39,752 bases of DNA from Hydrocarboniphaga sp. (GTDB lineage: Bacteria; Pseudomonadota; Gammaproteobacteria; Nevskiales; Nevskiaceae): positions 1-39,752 of the forward strand of contig NZ_JAQGNT010000020.1 in assembly GCF_028291725.1 (NCBI RefSeq), written 5' to 3'. A model generated the notes under the pieces. That model had not been told where the DNA came from. It did no database searches and saw only the letters and a program-made list of their open reading frames with translations. This document shows, one piece after another, positions 28,127-35,996 of the stretch. The stretch's first letter is position 1. Each line of letters opens with the position of its first letter. The position numbers and the translations under genes are program-made.

Positions 28127-28510
28127 ATGAGCGACACCACCACCCAGGGCGTGCGCATCCAGGTCAAGCCGCAGTACCTGGCCGAGCAGTCCTCGCCCGA
28201 GCGTGGCCATTACCTGTTCACCTACCACATCACGATCCGCAACGAGGGCAGCGACACCGTGCAGCTGCTGTCTCGTCACTGGGTGATCACCGACGGCGAG
28301 GGCCACAGCGAGGAAGTGCGCGGGCCCGGGGTGGTCGGCAACCAGCCGGTGCTCAAGCCCGGCGAGCAGTTCCAGTACACCAGCGGCTGCCCGCTGACGA
28401 CGCCTGTCGGCACCATGCACGGCAGCTTCCACATGGTGCCGGCCAGCGGCGAGCCTTTCGAGGCGATGATCGAGCCGTTTCGCCTTGCGGTGCCACGCGC
28501 ACTGAATTGA
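28127..28510 (+). CDS. apaG: ApaG protein (Co2+/Mg2+ efflux-associated)
   Basis: A 127-residue single-domain beta-sandwich protein, the usual ApaG size. Hallmarks are VKPQYLAEQSSPERGHYLFTY, QLLSRHWVITDG, the GPGVVG turn (GxGxxG) and PGEQFQYTSGCPLTTPVGTMHG. ApaG was linked to cobalt and magnesium handling, but its true role is open. apaH and ksgA, usual neighbours in enterics, are absent. Only 13 bp separate it from sufT, with a five-codon frame bridging the two. Confidence 0.96.
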   Translation: MSDTTTQGVRIQVKPQYLAEQSSPERGHYLFTYHITIRNEGSDTVQLLSRHWVITDGEGHSEEVRGPGVVGNQPVLKPGEQFQYTSGCPLTTPVGTMHGSFHMVPASGEPFEAMIEPFRLAVPRALN

Positions 28511-28514
28511 GTTT

Positions 28515-28591
28515 GTAGGTTGGGGTGAGCGCAGCGAACCCCAACATTGCGCGGGTGATCGTTGGGGTTCGCTTCGCTCACCCCAACCTAC
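28515..28591. repeat. Paired GTAG-headed REP elements between apaG and uvrD
   Basis: Arm 28515-28545 begins GTAGGTTGGGGTGAGCGC; arm 28561-28591 is its inverse with one change (CGCTTCG for CGCTGCG). Same family as 20585-20656. It lies a few bases after the apaG stop. Confidence 0.92.
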
Positions 28592-28616
28592 CATGGCGTT
28601 CCGGGATGGCGGCACC

Positions 28617-28630
28617 TTTACCGGTAAAAT
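28617..28630 (+). promoter_or_regulatory. Palindrome overlapping a possible uvrD -10 element
   Basis: TTTACCGGTAAA (28617-28628) is a perfect 12-bp palindrome and its right half runs into TAAAAT (28625-28630), a good -10 hexamer. It ends only 6 bp before the uvrD ATG, and no -35 or Shine-Dalgarno sequence is seen, so a leaderless start is possible. The palindrome is not a LexA box of the kinds I know. Confidence 0.4.
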
Positions 28631-28636
28631 CGGCCG

Positions 28637-31600
28637 ATGAACGATGCCAATGATTTTCCCAGCGACGTCGGCCACCTGGTCAGCCAGCTCAACGACGCCC
28701 AGAAGGACGCCGTCACCGCGCCGCCGGAACACCGCCTGGTGCTGGCCGGTGCCGGCTCCGGCAAGACCCGCGTGCTGGTGCACCGCATCGCCTGGCTGAT
28801 CGCGGTCGAGAACGTGTCGCCGCTGTCGATCCTCGCGGTCACCTTCACCAACAAGGCCGCCAACGAAATGCGCGGCCGCATCGAGCAGCTGCTGAGCGTG
28901 CCGGTGCGCCAGCTTTGGGTCGGCACCTTCCACGGCATCGCGCACCGGATGCTGCGGCTGCACTGGAAGGAGGCCAGGCTGCGCCAGGACTTCCAGATCC
29001 TGGATTCCGACGACGCGCAGCGCCTGGTCAAGCGCATCATCAAGCAGCTCGACCTGCCCGAGGACCAGTGGCCGGCGAAAATGGTCGCCGGCTGGATCAG
29101 CAGCCAGAAGGAAGAAGGCCGCCGCCCGCAGCACTTCGACGACCTGGGCGACTTTACGCAGAGAGCTTTGGTGAGGGTGTACACCGCGTATCACGCAACT
29201 TGCGAAGCCCAGGGCCTGGTCGATTTCTCCGAGCTGCTGCTGCGCGCCTACGAGCTGTGCCGCGACAACGCCGAGGTGCAGGCGCATTACCGGCGCAAGT
29301 TCCGCCACGTGCTGGTCGACGAATTCCAGGACACCAACACGCTGCAGTACCTGTGGCTGAAACTGCTGGTCGGCGATCACGGCGTGATATTCGCGGTCGG
29401 CGACGACGATCAGTGTCTGGCGGCCGGAACCCCGGTAACGCTGGCCGACGGCAGCCACAAAGCGATCGAAGACGTACGGACCGGCGACTCGGTGCAAGCG
29501 GCGTATGGCACCGCCACTTTCCGCGCGGCGCTGGTGACGGAACGCATCCGCATAGGCCGGCGCAGCGACCTGATCGAGATCACCACGCGTGGCGGCCGGC
29601 GTTTGGTGAGCACGCCGGAACACACCCATTTCGGCGGCTATCTGCTGGGCGAGACGCCGCAGACCTATTTCACTTATCTGATGTTCAAGCGCGGCGTCGG
29701 CTATCGGCTCGGCGTGTCACAAGTCTATACGCGCGGCCAAGAGAAGCCGCTGGTCGGCTTCGAACAGCGCTGCCTGCACGAACACGCCGACGCGGCCTGG
29801 GTGGTGACGACCCACGACAGCGCCAACGCCGCCCGGCGCGATGAAATCCTGATGTCTCTGCGCTACGGCTTGCCGACCTTGCCCTTCGTTGCACGCAAGG
29901 GTGGCTCGGTCAATGGCCTGGTGCACGACGCTGCCTGGATCGCCGAAGTCTTCAGCAGCCTGGATACCGACACCGCGGCGCAGCGGCTGCTGTTGGATCA
30001 TGGGCTGGAGGCGGCGCGGCCCCATCATCGCCCGCGTTCGCGCAATTCCAAGCGGCGCAATGTCGTCGTGACCCTCTGCGGCGATCGGCGCGGCGCCAGC
30101 CCGATGCACCGCATCTCGATCGTCGGCAACGATGTCTTCGGGCGCGAAGCGCTGGAATTGGCCGGCCTGTCGATCCGCGCCGCGAAAGCCGGCTCGGCGA
30201 GCTGGCGCTTCGAAACCTGCCGCAAGGATTTCGGCGAACTGCTGCAGATCGCCGAGCGAGCGCGCAAAGCTCTTGACGGCGACTTGCTGCTCAACGCCCG
30301 CATCGGCCGCCGCTCCCTGCCCTTCATCCAGGCCGCGGCGGTGCGCGCTGGCATGGCGATGCTCGCCGAGGACGGCAGCTTCGACATCGTCGTACAGGTG
30401 GCGCGGCTGCAGCAGCCGGTCGAGGTCTACGACCTGAATATCGGCGGCGTGCACAACTTCGTCGCCTCCGGAATCGTCACCCATAACTCGGTGTACGGCT
30501 GGCGTGGCGCCAAAGTCGAAAACATGATGAAGCTGCAGCGTGAGTTCCGCGGCCTGGAAATCCTGCGGCTGGAACAGAATTACCGCTCGACCGGCACCAT
30601 CCTGAAAGCCGCGAACGGCCTGATCGAACGCAACAACGGCCGTCTCGGCAAGAACCTGTGGACCGACGGCATCGACGGCCCGCCGATCCAGCTGTACGCC
30701 GCGTTCAACGAGTACGACGAGGCCGAGTTCGTCGTGCAGCGCATGCGCGAGCTGGTCAACGGCACGCATCGTCCTTCCGATCTGGCGGTGCTGTACCGCA
30801 GCAACGCGCAGTCGCGCGTGATGGAAGAAATGCTGATCCGTGCGCGCATGCCGTACCGCATCTACGGTGGCCTGCGCTTCTTCGAGCGCATGGAGGTCAA
30901 GGACGCGCTGGCCTGGCTGCGGCTGATCCACAATCGTGACGACGACACCAGTTTCGAGCGTGCGCTGGCGACGCCCTCGCACGGCGTCGGTGCGACCAGC
31001 GTCGAGAAACTGCGCGTCTGCGCACGCGATTCCGGCACCTCGCTGTGGGCCAGCGCGCGGCGCGATCCGGCGCTGCTGGGGCGCACCGCCGGCGCGATGA
31101 ACAAGTTCCTGGCCCAGGTCGATAAGCTCGCGCTGGACGCGAAAGACCAGTTGCTGCCCAAGGTCATGGAAGACGTGATCACCGGCAGCGGCCTGCGCGA
31201 GCACTATCAGAAGGGAGCATCGTCTGAGTCCCGCGCTGCGCGCGGGGGCGGCGACCAAGCCGAAGGCCGCTTGGAGAACCTCGACGAACTGGTCAGCGCC
31301 GCGCGCAGCTTCGAGCGGCCGGATGAAGACGGCGTCGAGCCGGTCTCCGCGTTTCTCGCCCACGCTGCACTGGAGGCCGGCGAAGGCCAGGCCACGGCCG
31401 GCGAAGACTCGGTGCAGCTGATGACCCTGCACTCCGCAAAAGGCCTGGAATTCCCGGTGGTTTTCATCGTCGGCCTGGAGAACAACCTGTTCCCGTCGAT
31501 GCGTGCGGTCGAGGAGGGCAATCTCGAAGAGGAACGCCGGCTGTGCTACGTCGGCATCACGCGCGCGCGCCAGCAGCTGTACCTGAGCTATGCCGAAGTA

Positions 31601-31999
31601 CGGCGCATTCACGGCGTCGAGCAGATCGGCATGCCGTCGCCGTTCCTGAAAGAAATCCCGCAGGAAACCCTGATGGAAACGCGGCCGCGCGCCGGCATTC
31701 TGCGGCCCGCGAGTTTCGGCGGCGGTCGCGATGCGCCGCGCTACGGCAGTGGTTACGGCAGCGGCGGTAGTAATAGCGGAGGTGGCGGATACACACCGCC
31801 GCCGCGCCGGGTTGCGGGCGCCGGCACGCCGGACTACGGCGGCTTCAGGCTCGGCCAGCGCGTCGGCCACGCCAAGTTCGGCGAGGGCGTGATCCTGTCG
31901 TTCGAAGGCGAGGGCGACAAGGCGCAGGTTGAAGTGCGTTTCCGCGAGGCCGGCATCAAGCGCCTGATGCTGGGCTTCGCCAAGCTGCAGGCGCTGTGA
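28637..31999 (+). CDS. uvrD: UvrD/PcrA-type DNA helicase precursor with intein
   Basis: A superfamily 1 3'-5' helicase for nucleotide-excision and mismatch repair. The precursor is 1120 residues; removing the intein (260-617) leaves 762, a normal UvrD length. Motifs: Q motif with Gln22, Walker A AGAGSGKT (37-44), TFTNKAANEM, DEFQDT (228-233), and motif III GDDDQSVYGWRGA split between Gln259 and Ser618; then EQNYRS, LMTLHSAKGLEFPVVF and RRLCYVGITRAR. A Tudor-like C-domain begins RVGHAKFGEGVI. A Gly/Ser-rich linker precedes it. The enzyme cannot have a complete motif III until splicing. Confidence 0.97.
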   Translation: MNDANDFPSDVGHLVSQLNDAQKDAVTAPPEHRLVLAGAGSGKTRVLVHRIAWLIAVENVSPLSILAVTFTNKAANEMRGRIEQLLSVPVRQLWVGTFHGIAHRMLRLHWKEARLRQDFQILDSDDAQRLVKRIIKQLDLPEDQWPAKMVAGWISSQKEEGRRPQHFDDLGDFTQRALVRVYTAYHATCEAQGLVDFSELLLRAYELCRDNAEVQAHYRRKFRHVLVDEFQDTNTLQYLWLKLLVGDHGVIFAVGDDDQCLAAGTPVTLADGSHKAIEDVRTGDSVQAAYGTATFRAALVTERIRIGRRSDLIEITTRGGRRLVSTPEHTHFGGYLLGETPQTYFTYLMFKRGVGYRLGVSQVYTRGQEKPLVGFEQRCLHEHADAAWVVTTHDSANAARRDEILMSLRYGLPTLPFVARKGGSVNGLVHDAAWIAEVFSSLDTDTAAQRLLLDHGLEAARPHHRPRSRNSKRRNVVVTLCGDRRGASPMHRISIVGNDVFGREALELAGLSIRAAKAGSASWRFETCRKDFGELLQIAERARKALDGDLLLNARIGRRSLPFIQAAAVRAGMAMLAEDGSFDIVVQVARLQQPVEVYDLNIGGVHNFVASGIVTHNSVYGWRGAKVENMMKLQREFRGLEILRLEQNYRSTGTILKAANGLIERNNGRLGKNLWTDGIDGPPIQLYAAFNEYDEAEFVVQRMRELVNGTHRPSDLAVLYRSNAQSRVMEEMLIRARMPYRIYGGLRFFERMEVKDALAWLRLIHNRDDDTSFERALATPSHGVGATSVEKLRVCARDSGTSLWASARRDPALLGRTAGAMNKFLAQVDKLALDAKDQLLPKVMEDVITGSGLREHYQKGASSESRAARGGGDQAEGRLENLDELVSAARSFERPDEDGVEPVSAFLAHAALEAGEGQATAGEDSVQLMTLHSAKGLEFPVVFIVGLENNLFPSMRAVEEGNLEEERRLCYVGITRARQQLYLSYAEVRRIHGVEQIGMPSPFLKEIPQETLMETRPRAGILRPASFGGGRDAPRYGSGYGSGGSNSGGGGYTPPPRRVAGAGTPDYGGFRLGQRVGHAKFGEGVILSFEGEGDKAQVEVRFREAGIKRLMLGFAKLQAL
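29414..30487 (+). mobile_element. In-frame intein in uvrD motif III
   Basis: Codes for precursor residues 260-617 (358 aa). Block A begins with Cys260 (CLAAGTPVTLADG), block B holds Thr326 and His329 in STPEHTHF, block F is VEVYDLNIGGVHNFVA, and block G ends THN with Asn617, followed by extein Ser618. All splicing residues are therefore present, and the flanks join to a perfect GDDDQ-SVYGW. About 200 residues lie between the Hint halves. I see no LAGLIDADG or HNH motif there; a segment near residues 340-420 resembles a GIY-YIG module. Base composition does not differ from uvrD. Confidence 0.95.
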
Positions 32000-32028
32000 T
32001 GTCGGGTCGCCCGCATCGGGCTCGCATG

Positions 32029-32051
32029 GACCCGGGTTTCACCCGGGCTAC
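32029..32051 (-). repeat. Single GTAG-headed REP-like hairpin before mtfA
   Basis: On the minus strand GTAGCCCGGGTGAAACCCGG (from 32051) forms a hairpin (CCCGGGT with ACCCGGG). It lies in the 61-bp gap between the uvrD stop and the mtfA start, ten bases before the ATG. Confidence 0.75.
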
Positions 32052-32060
32052 GCAACTCTG

Positions 32061-32903
32061 ATGGCGCCGGGCGCATGGGCCGTGATCGCGATCCTGGTTG
32101 CGATCACGCTGATCGTCGGCCCGCTGACGACGCTGAAAATCATTTCGAATCGCCGCAAGGCCGCCGAGCCGGCGCCACCGGCCGATCTGCTCGAACCGCT
32201 GCTGCGCCTGTTGCCGGTGCTCGCGCAGCTGCCCGACGAACTGCGCGAACGCCATGCGCAGCGTGCAGCGCAATTCCTCGCCGGCAAGCGCTTCGTCGGC
32301 TGCGACGGCCTGCAGGTTGAAGACGATATGCGCATCGCAGTCGCCGGTTTCGCCTGCCTGCTGGTGCTGCAGCCGGATGCGTTGCGCGGCGGCCTGTTCC
32401 CGGCGGTGAAGAAGATCCTGCTGTATCCCGACGCATTCCTGGTGCCGGTCACCGAGCCCGACGAATTCGGCCTGGTCGATGACGAGCCTCAGGAGCGCAT
32501 CGGCGAATCCTGGCAGGGCGATCGTGTGGTGCTGTCGTGGCGCGACGTACAGGCCGCGCTCGCAGGCGATGAAGTGAACGTGGTCGTCCATGAGTTCGCG
32601 CATCAGCTCGACGACGAATCGCTGACCGCCGAAGGCGCACCGAACCTGCCGGACTACGCGCGCTGGGCTGGCGTGATGCAGCAGGAGTTCGAGCGGCTGC
32701 GGCGTCAGCGCCGGCCGCGCCTGCTCGACCCCTACGGCGCGGAAAGTCCCGCGGAGTTCTTCGGCGTGGTCACCGAAGCCTTCATCCAGCGCGGCGCTGA
32801 GCTTGCGCAGCACCACCCGAAACTCTACGAGCTGCTACGCGATACTTTCGGCTACGACACGCGCGACTGGCTCTGGCCTGCCGCGGCCCCGTCCGGCGCA
32901 TAG
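32061..32903 (+). CDS. mtfA: MtfA-like zinc peptidase
   Basis: A 280-residue M90-family protein. E. coli MtfA binds the Mlc repressor and has aminopeptidase activity, linking it to glucose uptake; a role here is not implied. The zinc site is HEFAH (His177 to His181) with Glu178 as catalyst, and the ESPAEFFGVVTEAF segment provides the third ligand. Unlike E. coli MtfA it has an N-terminal membrane helix (about residues 5-25), so it may be anchored. The ATG at 32061 has no Shine-Dalgarno sequence. Its last 52 bp overlap the end of the opposing cfa gene. Confidence 0.9.
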   Translation: MAPGAWAVIAILVAITLIVGPLTTLKIISNRRKAAEPAPPADLLEPLLRLLPVLAQLPDELRERHAQRAAQFLAGKRFVGCDGLQVEDDMRIAVAGFACLLVLQPDALRGGLFPAVKKILLYPDAFLVPVTEPDEFGLVDDEPQERIGESWQGDRVVLSWRDVQAALAGDEVNVVVHEFAHQLDDESLTAEGAPNLPDYARWAGVMQQEFERLRRQRRPRLLDPYGAESPAEFFGVVTEAFIQRGAELAQHHPKLYELLRDTFGYDTRDWLWPAAAPSGA

Positions 32904-34093
32904 AGGTAGTCCCGGGTGAGCGGCAACCGGGTCTGTTCGCGCACCAGCTGGAAATGGAACACCACCATATTGCCCCAGCGAAAGCTCGCCTCGGAGGTCT
33001 GCAGATAAAACTCCCACATACGGCAGAAGCGCTCGCCGAGGCGCTCGCGGAACGGCTCGCGCTGCAGCTGGAAGCGGCGGTTCCATTCGGCCAGCGTGTA
33101 GGCGTAGTGCAGGCGCCAGACTTCCATGTCGCTGACCAGGAGCTTGCTCGGCTCGATCGCGCTCAGTACTTCGGATGCCGATGGAATATAGCCGCCGGGG
33201 AAGATGTATTTGGCCAGCCAGGGATTGGTCACGCCGCGCGGCTTGGCGCGGCCGATGGTGTGAATCAGCGCGGTACCGTCGGGTTTCAGCAGCGCTTTCA
33301 CGCGGTCGAAGAAGGTCTGGAACTGCGGCCGGCCGACATGCTCGAACATGCCGACACTGACGATCGCATCGAAACTGCCCGGCGTGTCTCGATAGTCCTC
33401 GAGCCGCAGCTCGATCCGGTCCTCCAGGCCGCGGTCGCGCACCCGCTGCTGTGCGATCGCCAGCTGCTCGACCGACAGCGTGATGCCGGTGACATGCACG
33501 CCGGTATGGTGCTCGGCGATATGCATCGCCAGGCCGCCCCAGCCGCAGCCGATGTCGAGCACCCGCGCGCCGGGCCGCAGGTCGAGCTTGGCCGCGATGT
33601 GCGCACACTTGGCCTGCTGCGCCTGTTCCAGACTCATGTCCGGCTCACGGAAATACGCGCAGGAGTAGAACAGGCCGGTATCCAGGAATGCGGCATACAG
33701 CCCATGATCCAGATCGTAGTGATGAGCCACATTGCGGCGGCTGCTGCGCAGCGTATTGAACTCGCGCAGGCCGGCACGCAGCCGCTTCCAGCGCTTCTTG
33801 ATCCGCTTGCCGAGCTTGCCGCCCGGCGTCGGCAGGCCGCGGGTCAGGCCCATGCCGACGCGCAGCACCGCCATCAGATCACCATCCAGCGGCTCCCATT
33901 CGCCGGCCATGTAGGACTCGCCGATGCGCAGTCCAGGGCTCATCAGCGCCCGCAGAAACGCCGACAGATCGGTGACCCGGACCGCGGCCTCCGGCTGGCC
34001 GTGACCGACGCTGAGGACCTTGCCATCGGGCGCATGAATCTTCAGCGTGCCCTTGTCGGCTTTTTGACTCAGCACATCGAGGATCCGCTGCAT
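32852..34093 (-). CDS. cfa: Cyclopropane-fatty-acyl-phospholipid synthase (copy 1)
   Basis: Uses S-adenosylmethionine to turn membrane cis-unsaturated acyl chains into cyclopropane fatty acids. It is 413 residues with the N-terminal lipid-binding part and the methyltransferase domain: VLDIGCGWGGLAM (SAM site), the catalytic Glu of MFEHVG, His of HTIG and the Tyr of HYAYTLAEW. I prefer the ATG at 34093 because it has GGAG upstream and aligns with the start of the paralog; ATGs at 34123 and 34147 are alternatives. It follows the paralog by 68 bp on this start. Its 3' end overlaps mtfA tail to tail. Confidence 0.93.
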   Translation of the reverse strand: MQRILDVLSQKADKGTLKIHAPDGKVLSVGHGQPEAAVRVTDLSAFLRALMSPGLRIGESYMAGEWEPLDGDLMAVLRVGMGLTRGLPTPGGKLGKRIKKRWKRLRAGLREFNTLRSSRRNVAHHYDLDHGLYAAFLDTGLFYSCAYFREPDMSLEQAQQAKCAHIAAKLDLRPGARVLDIGCGWGGLAMHIAEHHTGVHVTGITLSVEQLAIAQQRVRDRGLEDRIELRLEDYRDTPGSFDAIVSVGMFEHVGRPQFQTFFDRVKALLKPDGTALIHTIGRAKPRGVTNPWLAKYIFPGGYIPSASEVLSAIEPSKLLVSDMEVWRLHYAYTLAEWNRRFQLQREPFRERLGERFCRMWEFYLQTSEASFRWGNMVVFHFQLVREQTRLPLTRDYLYAPDGAAAGQSQSRVS

Positions 34094-34161
34094 CGGGTGC
34101 TGCACTCCAGGCTCGGGTTTCATACGACGGGCAGTGAAACTTAGCATGCGTCGGCTCGACT

Positions 34162-35382
34162 TCAGGGCTCCACCGACGCTCGAGCGCCGTCCACTACGCC
34201 GCGATAAAGATAGCCGCGCGTGTAGGGCAGGCGAGTCTGATCGCGCAGCAGCTGGAAGTGGAACACGACGAGGTCGCCCCAGCGGAAACTCGCCTCGGAT
34301 GCCTGCAGGTAGAACTCCCACATGCGGCAGAAGCGCTCGCCGAACCGGGCACGGAACAGTTCGCGCTCGGCCTGGAAGCGCCGATGCCATTCGGCCAGCG
34401 TCCAGGCGTAATGCAGCCGCCAGATCTCCAGATCACTGACGACCAGGCCTTCGGCTTCGATCGCTTCCAGGACTTCGGAAGCGGCGGGAATATAGCCTCC
34501 CGGGAAGATGTGCTTTCGAATCCAGGGATTGGTAAAACCCGGCGGCGTGCTGCGGCCGATGGTATGCAGCAGCGCGACGCCGTCGGCCTTGAGCAGTTCG
34601 CGCACGCGGCGAAAGAACTTCGGGTACTGCGGCCGGCCGACATGCTCGAACATGCCGACGCTGACCACGGCGTCGAAGCGGCCCTCGGTCAGCCGATAGT
34701 CCTCCAGACGCAGCTCGACCCGGGAATCCAGGCCGCGTTCGTTCACACGCTGCCGAGCGACCGCGAGCTGCTCCTTGCTTAAGGTGATGCCGGTGACATG
34801 CACGCCGTGATGCTCGGCCAGGTACATCGCCAGCCCGCCCCAGCCGCAACCGATATCCAGCACGCGGGCGCCCGGTCGCAGGTCGAGCTTGGCCGCGATA
34901 TGCGCGCACTTGGCCTGCTGCGCGGCTTCCAGATCCATGCCCGGCTCGCGGTAGTAGGCGCAGGAATAGAACAGGCCGGCATCCAGAAACGCCGCATAGA
35001 GTTCGCGATCCAGATCGTAGTGATGCGCCACATTGCGGCGGCTGCTGAACGGGCTGTTGATTTCGCCGATGTGGCCGCGCAGCTTCATCAGCTGGCGTTC
35101 GCGCGGCGTCAGCTCCACCGAGTTGATCAGGGCCAAACCGGCTTCGAGCACGCTCAGCAGCGAACCGTCGACCGGATTCCAGCCCCCTTCCATGAAGGTT
35201 TCACCGAAGCGCAGCGCGGGATTGCGCAGGATGCTCGTCAATACCGAGGCATCCCGCACTTCGATCACCGCGCGCGGCTCCTCACCCGGCCCGAGCGTCC
35301 ACACCGCGCCACCTCGCGCGCTGCGCACCTCCAGACCCCCGTGCCTGAACCGCCGCCCCATGAAATCAAATAAGGCCTGCAT
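34162..35382 (-). CDS. cfa: Cyclopropane-fatty-acyl-phospholipid synthase (copy 2)
   Basis: A 406-residue tandem paralog of the gene at 32852-34093. The SAM domain is nearly identical in long stretches (LDLRPGARVLDIGCGWGGLA; MFEHVGRPQ; HTIGR; FPGGYIPAASEVL), while the N-terminal 110 residues differ more. Catalytic residues are the same in both. Either both act on different lipids or conditions, or one is redundant. Upstream the -10-like TATACT stands only 8 bp before the ATG. Confidence 0.94.
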   Translation of the reverse strand: MQALFDFMGRRFRHGGLEVRSARGGAVWTLGPGEEPRAVIEVRDASVLTSILRNPALRFGETFMEGGWNPVDGSLLSVLEAGLALINSVELTPRERQLMKLRGHIGEINSPFSSRRNVAHHYDLDRELYAAFLDAGLFYSCAYYREPGMDLEAAQQAKCAHIAAKLDLRPGARVLDIGCGWGGLAMYLAEHHGVHVTGITLSKEQLAVARQRVNERGLDSRVELRLEDYRLTEGRFDAVVSVGMFEHVGRPQYPKFFRRVRELLKADGVALLHTIGRSTPPGFTNPWIRKHIFPGGYIPAASEVLEAIEAEGLVVSDLEIWRLHYAWTLAEWHRRFQAERELFRARFGERFCRMWEFYLQASEASFRWGDLVVFHFQLLRDQTRLPYTRGYLYRGVVDGARASVEP

Positions 35383-35389
35383 GAGGCCG

Positions 35390-35395
35390 AGTATA
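35390..35395 (-). promoter_or_regulatory. Possible -10 element directly upstream of cfa copy 2
   Basis: TATACT on the minus strand, 7 bp before the ATG at 35382. Transcription from it would begin at or near the start codon. E. coli cfa has an RpoS promoter, and CTTATACT resembles that class, but the -35 is poor. Confidence 0.35.
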
Positions 35396-35463
35396 AGAAA
35401 CCGCGCGCGCCGCGTAACGCATTTGTCTCCGCCCCCGCTTGCAGGGGCAGGGAACGGTCGGCG

Positions 35464-35847
35464 CTACCCGGCGAGGAGCTTCGCGTACGCGGTCTCGCCG
35501 ATGCCGCTCAGCTTGCCATTCAGAAACACCAGCGCGGTGGTCTCGTCGCGCGTGGTGTCGCCGTCGGAATGCAGGTGCTGGGTGCGGTAGCGCAGCACGC
35601 GGTATTCGCCGTCCTTGCCACGCAGCGCTTCGGAGAAATCCGGCGTGCCGAGTTGGACCTGCACGTCGGCCAGCGTCGCGCCCAGCGGCAGCAGGCCGAT
35701 CAGGCTGCGGTTGCGCTCCTCGGTCTTGGTGTGAGCGTCCTTGTGATAGCCGTTGTCGCCGTCGCCGTCACCGATCGCGAATACACAGCCGCCGAGGCCG
35801 GCAGCGAGTGCCAGCAGCATCGCCGCCTGCAGTCCCGTCTTGATCAT
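35464..35847 (-). CDS. DUF3192 family lipoprotein
   Basis: A 127-residue lipoprotein: a hydrophobic stretch, then the lipobox LGGC (Cys21). The conserved part has RNRSLIGLLPLGATLADVQ, LGTPDFSEA, YRVLRYRTQ, DGDTTRDETTALVFLNGKL and a final GxGxxAY, which matches DUF3192 of gammaproteobacteria. Its function is unknown. The ATG at 35847 begins the signal peptide; the frame continues upstream without similarity. It has its own promoter at 35925-35953. Confidence 0.86.
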   Translation of the reverse strand: MIKTGLQAAMLLALAAGLGGCVFAIGDGDGDNGYHKDAHTKTEERNRSLIGLLPLGATLADVQVQLGTPDFSEALRGKDGEYRVLRYRTQHLHSDGDTTRDETTALVFLNGKLSGIGETAYAKLLAG

Positions 35848-35924
35848 TTTTTTGCCCTTTGTTTTGTGTTGGAGAGAGATTCCCGTGCACAAAGGGGCAT
35901 GCCGCGTGCCATCCGACATTGTCT

Positions 35925-35953
35925 TATAAATCAATTATTTGTAATACAGACAA
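35925..35953 (-). promoter_or_regulatory. Sigma-70 promoter of the DUF3192 lipoprotein gene
   Basis: On the minus strand TTGTCT (35953-35948) and TTTATA (35930-35925) are 17 bp apart in an AT-rich patch. Start near 35918, leader about 70 nt. Confidence 0.65.
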
Positions 35954-35996
35954 CGCGGCGGCGCTGGCGTAAACAGCCAACAGTTGGCGGAGCCGG

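Noticed and set aside
29414-30487. LAGLIDADG or HNH endonuclease in the intein
   Set aside because: I looked for both motifs and found neither in intact form; a degenerate form cannot be excluded without profile searches.
29414-30487. uvrD interrupted by an insertion sequence
   Set aside because: The insert stays in frame, has all splicing motifs and no terminal inverted repeats or target duplication.
29717-31870. 717-codon open frame on the minus strand opposite uvrD
   Set aside because: Antisense shadow of a highly conserved helicase; no domain recognisable.
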